Positions 8,842 through 16,209 of a stretch of DNA of 25,104 nt are shown in pieces. Source of the DNA: JBOFHT01 sp051649785 (GTDB taxonomy: Archaea > Methanobacteriota > Methanobacteria > Methanobacteriales > Methanobacteriaceae). The position numbers and the translations under genes are program-made. The stretch is from positions 1 through 25,104 of the forward strand of contig JBOFHT010000071.1 of the NCBI GenBank assembly GCA_051649785.1. The letters run 5' to 3'. Each line of letters starts with the position of its first letter. Within the stretch, counting starts at the first letter, position 1. The notes under the pieces are model-generated. The model saw only the letters and a list, made by a program, of their open reading frames with translations, did not search any database and was not told where the DNA came from.

Positions 8842-9083
8842 AATTAAATATCATATTCTTTCTTATAACACATATTAAGTCGTGGTCCAAAGTCGAAATT
8901 TCTAAATCAAAACTTCATTAAAATCCTTGGATTTGTAAATGAAGAAAATTTTTCTATATGAAAAATCTTTTTAGTCAAGACTCATATTATAACATATAGT
9001 ATAAATTGTAAAATAGGTTATTGTAATATATGTTATGTTCATTAATACTAATAAAAGTTCCTATGATTTTATAACTATTAAGT
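8842..9083 (-). repeat. Duplicated upstream region, copy 2 (interrupted)
   Basis: This is the partner of 7640-7765. The left block TTCTTTCTTATAACACATATTA (split by the insertion site after 8877) matches 7654-7675, and the right block 9033-9083 matches 7717-7765 almost base for base. The two halves are separated by a MITE-like element plus one target copy. It lies upstream of the methyltransferase gene. Confidence 0.65.
8878..8982. mobile_element. 105-bp MITE-like insertion with 7-bp target duplication
   Basis: The element is flanked by CATATTA on both sides (8871-8877 and 8983-8989). Its ends are imperfect inverted repeats: left AGTCGTGGTCCAAAG, right (reverse complement) AGTCTTGACTAAAAA. 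About 15 of the first 24 positions match with gaps. Inside is a long imperfect hairpin centred near 8937 (CTTCATT and AATCC paired with GGATT and AATGAAG). It has no coding capacity. Removing the element and one target copy gives a sequence of the same layout as the related region at 7654-7765. That internal empty-site comparison is the main support. Confidence 0.6.
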
Positions 9084-9394
9084 AATAAAATAGAATAGTT
9101 AAGGATAAATTAAAAGAATAAATAGTAACTATATACCTAAGCAATCTAATTTAGAACATGACTAATTATTAGCATAGTTCCGTTTTATAGTAAAAAAATC
9201 AATTAAGATAATACAATTCTTATTCAAAATAGATTTTTAGAAAAGATTTTTTTTCTTTTTTGAAACTAATATATTTAAGCCTTAGAAAAATTATAATTTT
9301 TGAATTATTGTTTAAGACTCAAAAAGAAAAAATTAATAATTTTAGTTTTAATTTTTAAAAAGCAAAAAACTATAAGCTAATACCTATAATCTAA

Positions 9395-9976
9395 TCAATA
9401 GTATTCATATACATCTAAATTCCAGTACTGGAGTTCATAAGCAGATACAGACACACTATATGTTCCAGAACCTGAAAACTCAAGAGTTTTACTTTTTGTA
9501 GCTACAGTATTAGTACTATTCCAAGATAATTCCGAAGATCCTACAGAATATCCATTTTTATTAATAGTTGTAAACATATAATTCATATTATAGTTTTTAA
9601 GAGGCATAGCTGATGTAACAATCTTAATAGTATTCCTACCAGTAGTAATAGTGATTAAATCATCACTAACCCCACTAAAAGTTTTTACTTTGTGCCATGA
9701 AGCACTACTCCCCGTATTTGAAACATTTACAGAACCCTCTTGAAGTACACCCAAGTTATTGTTACCACTATCCCATGTTAGAACCGCAAAAGTTCCTAAA
9801 ATCGAAATAGCTATTAATAATATTACAAGTGCTAAAATTAATATTTTTTCCCTACTTCTGTTATTATTAGTATTATTATTTACAGGAGGAATTCCTGAAA
9901 GCCGCTCCCCACAAGTTTTACAAAATATAGAGCTATTCTTATTTTCAGCCCCACACTTAAGACAAGATTTTGAAAT
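9395..9976 (-). CDS. Zinc-ribbon, single-TM membrane protein with apparent ATT start
   Basis: Read from ATT at 9976-9974 the protein has 193 residues. It has an N-terminal zinc ribbon SCLKCGAEN and FCKTCGERL (C5, C8, C19, C22), an Asn-rich linker, one membrane helix (about 45-66, ILILALVILLIAISILG) and a roughly 125-residue Ser/Thr/Asn/Tyr-rich, probably beta-rich C-terminal domain outside the membrane. Such zinc-ribbon/TM proteins are common in Methanobrevibacter; their function is unknown. No ATG, GTG or TTG lies in frame between the upstream stop (10028-10030) and the zinc ribbon. GGAGGT (9983-9988) sits 6 nt before the ATT, and relatives commonly begin M-S/T-K-x-C. Starting at the TTG at 9754 would lose both the ribbon and the helix. 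A mutated ATG or a sequence error is the alternative. Confidence 0.75.
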   Translation of the reverse strand: MSKSCLKCGAENKNSSIFCKTCGERLSGIPPVNNNTNNNRSREKILILALVILLIAISILGTFAVLTWDSGNNNLGVLQEGSVNVSNTGSSASWHKVKTFSGVSDDLITITTGRNTIKIVTSAMPLKNYNMNYMFTTINKNGYSVGSSELSWNSTNTVATKSKTLEFSGSGTYSVSVSAYELQYWNLDVYEYY

Positions 9977-9982
9977 ATTAGA

Positions 9983-9988
9983 ACCTCC
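9983..9988 (-). promoter_or_regulatory. Shine-Dalgarno GGAGGT that places the start at ATT 9976
   Basis: A perfect GGAGGT with 6-nt spacing to ATT. The ATG overlapping it at 9988-9990 opens only a 36-codon out-of-frame reading frame without any zinc-ribbon features. Confidence 0.7.
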
Positions 9989-10151
9989 ATAAAATGATTT
10001 AAATGTAAATTTATAGTTTATATCATATTAAATAAGACATAAATGGTGTGAAAATAATTATTAATTAATAATAAACATTTAATTCAAAAACATTAGCTAA
10101 TTTTACTAAAAAATAATAGTCAAAATAAAGCAAAATAATTAAATAATTAAA

Positions 10152-10463
10152 TTATCCTCCACCTTCACCAACATTGGTTTCCATTGCAAAGTTTTCTAAA
10201 TTATCTCTAACATTTTTAATGTCTTTAACTTCACCAACAACATCTTTATTACTATCACTAAGAATAACTTTATCATTACTCTCGGATTTACTAACTATTT
10301 CTAAATAATCAGATAAATACAGAAGATCGTTATTTTCTAATTTAATCCAAGTTTTTTGATCTTTAAACTTAATATCTTCAACAATACCACTAGTTCCAGT
10401 TCCAGTGTAGCGTACATATGCTCCTAGTTCTATTGATTTTCCCCTTGCATCTAAAGATTCCAT
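10152..10463 (-). CDS. DUF2098-like small conserved protein
   Basis: A 103-residue soluble protein. The first 55 residues (LDARGKSIELGAYVRYTGTG, then SGIVEDIKF and TWIKLENNDLLYLSDYLEIV) look like a small SH3-like beta barrel and resemble the methanogen DUF2098 family, of unknown function. The last 45 residues are charged, predicted helical, and end in GEGGG. The SD GGTGGGG precedes ATG by about 5 nt. The family name is recalled from the pattern and not confirmed by search. Confidence 0.65.
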   Translation of the reverse strand: MESLDARGKSIELGAYVRYTGTGTSGIVEDIKFKDQKTWIKLENNDLLYLSDYLEIVSKSESNDKVILSDSNKDVVGEVKDIKNVRDNLENFAMETNVGEGGG

Positions 10464-10699
10464 TAAACCCCACCTAAGATTAAATTAAGTTATTATTTAT
10501 ATAAACTTAATTAAAATAATAATAAAATAATGAAAGATAATAAGATATAATAAAATATAATTATAAAATTAATAATAATATGAATAGGGATACTAATAAA
10601 TTAAAATGGTATTAATAATTAAAGTAATTAAAATGATTTAAATAATTAAATAATTGAAATTAATTTGAATTAGATTAAGTTAATATGAATTAAGTTAAG

Positions 10700-10921
10700 T
10701 TATAATTTAATTGTGCTTTTTAAAAGGATATAATCCCCCATACTTTTAATTTCAGTATATGGAAGTATAAGTTCTTCAGTTGCAATAAAATTCTTTTTAA
10801 CTGAAATAACAATCTCTTTTAGTGTTCCATTAACAAAATCAAATTCAACATCAGCTACTTTTCCAATAACTATTCCATCAGTATCTAAAACTTCTTTCCC
10901 TAATACATTTTTTATTCTCAT
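10700..10921 (-). CDS. PRC-barrel domain protein
   Basis: A 73-residue protein made of one PRC-barrel. It has the VLGKEVLDTDGIVIGKVADV opening, FDFVNGTLKEIVI, and the hydrophobic LILPYTEIKSMGDYILLKS end. Stand-alone archaeal PRC-barrels are small and of unknown role; the fold occurs in RimM and photosynthetic reaction centres. A good SD (GGGAGAG) lies upstream of ATG. The gene diverges from elp3 across a 322-bp gap with repeated TACAATA motifs. Confidence 0.85.
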   Translation of the reverse strand: MRIKNVLGKEVLDTDGIVIGKVADVEFDFVNGTLKEIVISVKKNFIATEELILPYTEIKSMGDYILLKSTIKL

Positions 10922-11243
10922 TTAAATCTCTCCCTAATTACAATGTTATTATATTATTATAAATTAAATATATGGAATTTATAATCACTAATAAATATAT
11001 CTACAATACATATGTCTACAATACATTATATTATAAATATATTGTATATAATTATGTATATATTGTATATATTAAACTATATAGTTTTATATAATAATAT
11101 TTACAAATAATATTACAATTACTATACTTACTATAATTAATTATAATTAAATATAAATTACATGATATTTATATTTTTATATTCATTATCATTGATTTAT
11201 ATTATTGCTAATATTTTTAATTATTACAGGGGAATTAGAGTTT
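10922..11243. other. Divergent promoter gap between PRC-barrel gene and elp3
   Basis: There is no gene in these 322 bp of almost pure A+T. They hold two 12-bp direct repeats containing TACAATA (11000-11011 and 11015-11026) and two containing the complement TATTGTA (11039-11050 and 11060-11071). Confidence 0.6.
11000..11071. promoter_or_regulatory. Four-site TACAATA/TATTGTA array, possible operator
   Basis: TACAATA occurs at 11002-11008 and 11017-11023 (15-bp period). TATTGTA occurs at 11040-11046 and 11061-11067 (21-bp period, two helical turns). The pairs are inverted to each other in a divergent promoter region, which fits a transcription-factor site. Chance in A+T-rich DNA cannot be excluded. 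Confidence 0.35.
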
Positions 11244-13142
11244 ATGGAAGATGCATGTAGATTAATAATTAATGAAATCCTTGATGGGAACATAAACACA
11301 AAATCAGAGCTAGAAAAAGCAAAACGTCAAGCTTGTAGAGATTTTAAATTGCCTAAATTTATGAGTAATTCTAATATTCTAGAGTATGCTAGTATCCGTG
11401 AAAAAAAGCTTGTTAGCAACATCCTTAAGAAAAAACCAACTCGTACAATTTCAGGAGTGGCTATTGTAGCTGTTATGTGCCATCCCCACAAATGTCCTCA
11501 TGGAAGATGCTTCTATTGTGTTGAAAGTGGTATTGCTCCCCCTAGTTATACTGGAGAAGAACCAGCTGCACTTAGAGCTAGAATGTATAATTTTAGCCCA
11601 TATCTTCAAACTTATAATAGACTTGAGCAGTTAGATAAAATAGGTCATCCCTTAGATAAAATAGAATTAATTATAATGGGTGGAACTTTCCCTTCACGTG
11701 ATCTATGTTATCAAGAATGGTTTGTTTCCCAATGTTTAAAAGCCATGACTGATTTTGGCATTATATTAGATAATTTAGAGGAATTATGCAATAATAATAT
11801 TGATAGTAATAATAATAATAATAATAATATTGATATTGATATTGATAGCAATAATAATGCAGTATATAATAATATCTCCCCTAAAGAGAATGAGAATAAT
11901 AATAATAATAATAATAATACCCTTAATACTAGCATTAATGTTAATAATATTAATGATTATTACATCAAAAATAACATAAAAATCTACTCACCTAATAGCT
12001 ACATTAAAATAGAAGATGCTCAAAAAGCCAATGAAAATTCAAAAGTCAGATGTGTTGGAATGACCTTTGAAACACGTCCAGATTATTGTAAAAAAGAAGA
12101 TATTAATCGTATGCTCAATATGGGAGTTACAAGAGTAGAATTAGGTGTTCAAACCATTTATGACTTTGTTTATAAAAGAATGGAACGGGGTCATACTGTA
12201 AAAGATGTTATTACATCTAATCAGCAACTTAGAGACTCTGGAATTAAAGTATGTATGCACTTTATGCCAGGACTTATTCCAAACCCAGATATGGATCTTA
12301 GAATATTTAAAGAAGTATTTAAAAATCCAAACTTCAAACCAGATATGATTAAGATTTATCCTTGTCTTGTTACAAAAAATAGTTCACTTTATGATTTATG
12401 GGAAAAAGGAGAATATAAACCTTACACAGACACAGAAGCTGTTGATTTAATTGTTAAAATAAAAAAAATCCTGCCAAAATGGGTTAGAACTATGAGAATA
12501 CAAAGAGATATTCCCGCTACTTTAATAGAAGACGGAGTACAAAAATCAAATCTTGGGGAGCTTGTATACAATAGATTAGCTGAAGAAAATGTTAAATGCC
12601 AATGTATTCGTTGTAGAGAAATAGGGCATTATTTTAATAAGGCAGCAGGCAACACAGGAACATCTACTAAAACAGATAATGATTTAAATGAAATTGATAT
12701 TAATGAATTTAAAATATTTACAGAAAATTATACTGCTTGTGGTGGGGAAGAGACATTTATATCCTACGAAGATTCAAAAGAAGAATTAATAGCAGGTTTT
12801 TTAAGACTTAGGTTTCCATCTCCCAATACTTTTAGAAACGAACTAACACAAAATACTGCATTTGTGAGAGAACTTCATGTTTATGGGCAAATGTTAAAAA
12901 TTGGAGAAATAGCTAATTCAAATAGTGAAACTAGTGAAAATGGTAAAAATAGTAGAAATTCAAGTAGTGAAACTGGTCAACACATTGGTTTTGGTGAAAA
13001 TTTACTTAATAAAGCCGAAGAAATAGCTATTAAAAATAATAAAGACAAAATGTTAATTATTAGTGGAATTGGAACTAGGAACTATTACCGCAAGTTTGGT
13101 TACACTCGTGAAGGCCCATATATGGCTAAAAAACTTGTTTAA
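11244..13142 (+). CDS. elp3: Elp3-type tRNA U34 carboxymethyltransferase, Asn-rich insert
   Basis: Archaeal Elp3 modifies wobble uridine 34 of tRNAs using radical SAM chemistry and an acetyl-CoA-dependent KAT domain. The radical SAM cluster motif is CHPHKCPHGRCFYC (C79, C84, C89, C92 from ATG 11244), then MGGTFPSRD, CVGMTFETRPDYC and GVTRVELGVQT. The C-terminal acetyltransferase shows ELHVYGQ, HIGFGENLLNKAE and GIGTRNYYRKFGY. An Asn-rich insert of about 70 residues (183-252) contains AAT runs of 7 (11808-11828) and 8 codons (11895-11918), in a loop before the conserved DAQKANE. A second Ser/Asn insert splits the acetyltransferase. ATG 11244 gives MEDACRLII, the usual Elp3 start; ATG/TTG codons further up give an implausible extension. 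Catalytic residues look intact. Confidence 0.93.
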   Translation: MEDACRLIINEILDGNINTKSELEKAKRQACRDFKLPKFMSNSNILEYASIREKKLVSNILKKKPTRTISGVAIVAVMCHPHKCPHGRCFYCVESGIAPPSYTGEEPAALRARMYNFSPYLQTYNRLEQLDKIGHPLDKIELIIMGGTFPSRDLCYQEWFVSQCLKAMTDFGIILDNLEELCNNNIDSNNNNNNNIDIDIDSNNNAVYNNISPKENENNNNNNNNTLNTSINVNNINDYYIKNNIKIYSPNSYIKIEDAQKANENSKVRCVGMTFETRPDYCKKEDINRMLNMGVTRVELGVQTIYDFVYKRMERGHTVKDVITSNQQLRDSGIKVCMHFMPGLIPNPDMDLRIFKEVFKNPNFKPDMIKIYPCLVTKNSSLYDLWEKGEYKPYTDTEAVDLIVKIKKILPKWVRTMRIQRDIPATLIEDGVQKSNLGELVYNRLAEENVKCQCIRCREIGHYFNKAAGNTGTSTKTDNDLNEIDINEFKIFTENYTACGGEETFISYEDSKEELIAGFLRLRFPSPNTFRNELTQNTAFVRELHVYGQMLKIGEIANSNSETSENGKNSRNSSSETGQHIGFGENLLNKAEEIAIKNNKDKMLIISGIGTRNYYRKFGYTREGPYMAKKLV

Positions 13143-13199
13143 AATAATAATAAGAATAAGAATAATAATAATAGTAATAGTAATAAAAAGGAAAATAAT

Positions 13200-14075
13200 A
13201 TGACTTCAAATAAAATAGTTGCTAACAATAAATCTATTAATATTAATAACTTAGATAGTAAAAACTTAGCAAAAATGATTGACCATACTAATCTTAATTC
13301 AAATGCTATTCAAGAGGATATAACTAATTTATGTGAAGAAGCTATTAAGTATGGGTTTTGTTCTGTTGTAATTAGTCCTTATTATGTTAGCTATGCTTAC
13401 AGCTATTTAAACAATAAAAACACCAACACCAATAATATAAAAGTTTGTACAGTTGTTGGATTCCCTTTAGGTTATAATACTACTGAAAATAAAATTAACG
13501 AAGCAAAAATAGCCATTAGAGAGGGAGCTAGTGAATTAGATATGGTTGTAAATATTTCAGCTGTTAAAAATGGTAATTGGGACTATGTTTATAATGAAAT
13601 TAAGTCTATTGTTGATTTAGCTAATAATAATAGTAATAATGAGAATAGTAATGGTAATGCGATTATTGTTAAGGTTATAATTGAAACTGGCCTTCTTAAT
13701 GATAATGAAAAAGTTGAAGTTTCTAAATTATGTAAAAAATCAAATGTAAACTTTGTTAAAACATCAACTGGCTTTGGTGGAATTGGTGGTGCGAAATTAG
13801 TGGACATAGAATTAATTAAAAATGTTATTAGTAGTAATGAGAGTAATGGAAATAATAATAATAATAATGATAATGGTAACACTAATACTAATGAAAATAA
13901 TAATGATAATACCAATACTAATGTTAATAGTAGTACCAATAAACTTAATATTAAAGCCTCTGGAGGAATTAAGGACTTGAAAACTGTTATTAATATGATT
14001 AATGCAGGAGCTAGTAGAATTGGAACTTCGTCTAGTGTTAAAATTATTAATGAGTTAAATGAATTAAATAAATAA
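13200..14075 (+). CDS. deoC: Deoxyribose-phosphate aldolase DeoC, Asn-rich insert
   Basis: DeoC cleaves 2-deoxyribose 5-phosphate to glyceraldehyde 3-phosphate and acetaldehyde. Visible motifs are MIDHTNL (26-32), VVGFPLGYN, ELDMVVN (D114), VKVIIETGLL, the Schiff-base lysine in VKTSTGFG (K187), and KASGGI (K252). At 291 residues it is longer than typical relatives. The excess is an Asn/Ser/Thr-rich stretch (about 210-248, six AAT codons at 13851-13868) between the Schiff-base strand and the KASGG strand, plus shorter Asn-rich loops. The start is ATG 13200 with AAGGA about 6 nt upstream. It follows elp3 by 57 bp, so the two may share a transcript. Confidence 0.93.
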   Translation: MTSNKIVANNKSININNLDSKNLAKMIDHTNLNSNAIQEDITNLCEEAIKYGFCSVVISPYYVSYAYSYLNNKNTNTNNIKVCTVVGFPLGYNTTENKINEAKIAIREGASELDMVVNISAVKNGNWDYVYNEIKSIVDLANNNSNNENSNGNAIIVKVIIETGLLNDNEKVEVSKLCKKSNVNFVKTSTGFGGIGGAKLVDIELIKNVISSNESNGNNNNNNDNGNTNTNENNNDNTNTNVNSSTNKLNIKASGGIKDLKTVINMINAGASRIGTSSSVKIINELNELNK

Positions 14076-14180
14076 AATAAGTATAGTAATAATAGAAATG
14101 TTGATAATAATAAATAAGAATAATAATAAAAATAAAAAAACAACAATAATATTAATATAATAAATAATTAAGGTGTTACA

Positions 14181-14906
14181 ATGAAAACCGTAGCTATTGG
14201 TGCAGATATTTCAAAAAATGATGTTTCAGTAAGTGAATCACTTATTAAGAATATAGAAAAAGATATTCCAAACCTTCTTGATTTAGGAGCAGTTCATGGA
14301 GGTCTTACTAATGTAACAGGAGATGACATTGTTATTTCTGCATTTGTAGAAGATAGTGACGTTTCAAATGTTAATGCCGGAATTGTAGAAATATTAAAAA
14401 ATAATGCGGAAAATATTGGCGATTTAAAGGGGATAAGTGATAAAATAGAGTTGGCTGGCGAAGGAATATCCTATGCCGAAGCTAAAATACGCCAAGACAG
14501 ATATCCTGATGCAATAGTCATTGCATTTGATACTTATGGTGGAGAAGGCTTTGTAGGGGATGTAGCAAACTCTGCTATTGAAGCAGCTAGTGGAATGTAC
14601 AATATGACTGACATAAGTGCTAGAATTAGTGACAAAGCTATGAAAATTCCAGGAGTTGGTTTTGTTGGTGATGGAACTGATGATCCAGTTGTAGTAGCTA
14701 CTGTTGAAAATATTGAAGCTGTTGGAATAGTTGCAGGAGCTATGCTAGGAGCCACACTTGGAAATAAGAATGTTTATTTAGGTACACGTGGAACAGCATG
14801 TAACATGATACCTGGAAGTGTATTAGTAACAGCTACAGCATTTATGAATGGAAATATAATTGACTTAGCAGTTCCTTTTGCAAAAAGAACTGAAATATTA
14901 AGATAA
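14181..14906 (+). CDS. Conserved-looking protein of unrecognised family
   Basis: A 241-residue soluble protein that I do not recognise. It has no signal peptide or membrane helix. Its second half is rich in glycine and small residues: FDTYGGEGFVGDVANS, PGVGFVGDGTDDPVVVA, GIVAGAMLGATLGNKNVYLG and TRGTACNMIPGSVLV. It ends in LAVPFAKRTEILR. The density of G, D and short hydrophobic strands suggests an alpha/beta enzyme, possibly nucleotide- or phosphate-binding, but no signature is decisive. The SD GGTG lies 6 nt before ATG. It ends 21 bp before aroD and is probably co-transcribed with it. A metabolic role near shikimate or archaeal coenzyme synthesis is only a guess from position. Confidence 0.7.
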   Translation: MKTVAIGADISKNDVSVSESLIKNIEKDIPNLLDLGAVHGGLTNVTGDDIVISAFVEDSDVSNVNAGIVEILKNNAENIGDLKGISDKIELAGEGISYAEAKIRQDRYPDAIVIAFDTYGGEGFVGDVANSAIEAASGMYNMTDISARISDKAMKIPGVGFVGDGTDDPVVVATVENIEAVGIVAGAMLGATLGNKNVYLGTRGTACNMIPGSVLVTATAFMNGNIIDLAVPFAKRTEILR

Positions 14907-14927
14907 TACTAAAGTGAGGAATCAGCT

Positions 14928-15620
14928 TTGAAAGAAGAAATAAAAAAAAGTAGAATAACTAAAATTGTTGTTCCAATAGCTGAAAAAACAATAGATAAAT
15001 GTTTAAAAGTTGCTAAAAAATACATAAATTATGGAGCTGAAGTTTTAGAACTTAGAATAGATTATATTGATTATAATAGCTATACTATAGAAGAAATAAG
15101 AAAACTTATAAATGACATTAATTTTACCATAATAGCTACTAATAGGCGAAAAGAAGAAGGTGGATTCTTTAAAGGAAGTGAAATCGAAAGAATTAAAATA
15201 TTAGAATCCATATCAGACTTAGTAGATTATATTGATATTGAACTTGAAAGTGGAAAAGAAAATATTAGCAAAATAGTAGCTACTGGTGTTAAAACTATTA
15301 TATCTTACCATAACTTTGAAAAAACACCAACAATTGAATTTTTAGAAGACATAATCAGAAAAGAAAAAGAATTAGGAGATATTGCTAAAATAGCTACTAT
15401 GCCTAGCGATGTTTTTGATACAATAAAAATTGTAAATTTAATGGAAAATAATAAAAATAGTGACTTAATAGCTATTTCTATGGGAGAATTAGGTAGCTAC
15501 ACACGGTTTATTTCATCAAATTACCAATCACCCCTCACTTTTGCATCAGGAGATTTAGCTACAGCACTGGGGCAAATTGATATTAAAACTATGAAATTAT
15601 TATTAAATAAATTAGGATAG
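14928..15620 (+). CDS. aroD: Type I 3-dehydroquinate dehydratase AroD
   Basis: AroD dehydrates 3-dehydroquinate to 3-dehydroshikimate in aromatic amino acid synthesis. Type I residues are present: VLELRIDYI (E41, R43), IISYHNF (H128), KIATMP (Schiff-base K154) and the SMGELGSYTRF stretch with the substrate-binding Arg. The length of 230 residues is normal. The start is TTG at 14928, 7 nt after GTGAGGA (14914-14920); no ATG fits. It is closely linked to the preceding gene (21 bp). Confidence 0.93.
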   Translation: MKEEIKKSRITKIVVPIAEKTIDKCLKVAKKYINYGAEVLELRIDYIDYNSYTIEEIRKLINDINFTIIATNRRKEEGGFFKGSEIERIKILESISDLVDYIDIELESGKENISKIVATGVKTIISYHNFEKTPTIEFLEDIIRKEKELGDIAKIATMPSDVFDTIKIVNLMENNKNSDLIAISMGELGSYTRFISSNYQSPLTFASGDLATALGQIDIKTMKLLLNKLG

Positions 15621-15646
15621 ATATAAATTTAAGTAATTGTGTTAAT

Positions 15647-16188
15647 ATGCCAAGTAAAAAGTATATAGTGTTTCTAAGAGGAATTAATGTTGGTGGGAGA
15701 AATAAAATTAAAATGGATCAACTAAAGAGTGTATTTTCAATATTATTTTTAACTGTGATAATAAGAACAATTATGACTGTAAAAACTTATTTGAACTAGA
15801 AAAATTAATTAGCTCAAAGTTAGAAGATGAATTTCAATTTAGAATACCTGTTTTAATAAAAGCAAAAGAAGACTTAATAGAAATAATTGAAAATAATCCT
15901 TTCAAAAACAATTCTAATATTAAAAACCAACACTTTACTATGACTTCCAAAAATATTAGTGAAAATAGAATTGAAGAGCTATACAATTACAAAGAAAATC
16001 TTAATAAAACTGGAAAAAACCCTAATAATGATGAATTTATTATAATAAACAATACTATTTACTTATTATGTCCAAATGGGTATCATAAAACTAAATTCCA
16101 TAATAATTTCTTTGAAAAAAAGCTAGCTATTTCTTGCACAAGCCGTAACTTGAGAACAATTAATAAAATGATAGAACTATCTAGCTAA
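15647..16188 (+). pseudogene. Broken DUF1697-family gene (internal deletion and frameshift)
   Basis: The first frame begins at ATG 15647 and reads KYIVFLRGINVGGRNKIKMD, the strongly conserved DUF1697 start. After LKSVF (about 15737) it turns to unrelated sequence and stops at 15797. The frame one base over continues from about 15742 with NIIFNCDNKN, then FRIPVLIKAKEDL, ENNPF and a normal-looking C-terminus to 16188. In intact members roughly 18 residues (the GF..VKTYIQSG segment) lie between these parts. They are missing here, so a deletion that is not a multiple of three joined SVF to NIIF. The function of DUF1697 proteins is unknown. The ATG at 15940 would yield only a C-terminal fragment. 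Confidence 0.82.
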
Positions 16189-16209
16189 AGAAAAAACAGA
16201 GTTTGTAAA

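Larger units (their letters stand above)
8725..9394. other. 670-bp gap with repeat copy 2 and a MITE-like insertion
   Basis: No gene was found on either strand. The stretch contains the second copy of the upstream repeat (8842-9083), split by a 105-bp insertion (8878-8982). Positions 9090-9394 are A+T-rich with T runs and no pattern I can interpret. Confidence 0.6.

Noticed and set aside
9880..9990. ATG at 9990 as the start of the zinc-ribbon protein through a frameshift
   Set aside because: That frame lacks zinc-ribbon cysteines, overlaps the SD, and the correct frame needs no shift if ATT is used.
9759..9992. 77-codon plus-strand reading frame
   Set aside because: It is the complement of the zinc-ribbon and membrane-helix part of the minus-strand gene. 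It has no SD and no recognisable features.
13589..14146. 185-codon minus-strand Leu-rich frame opposite deoC
   Set aside because: It is the antisense reading of AAT and AGT repeats (giving Leu/Ile/Thr) and is not a real membrane protein.
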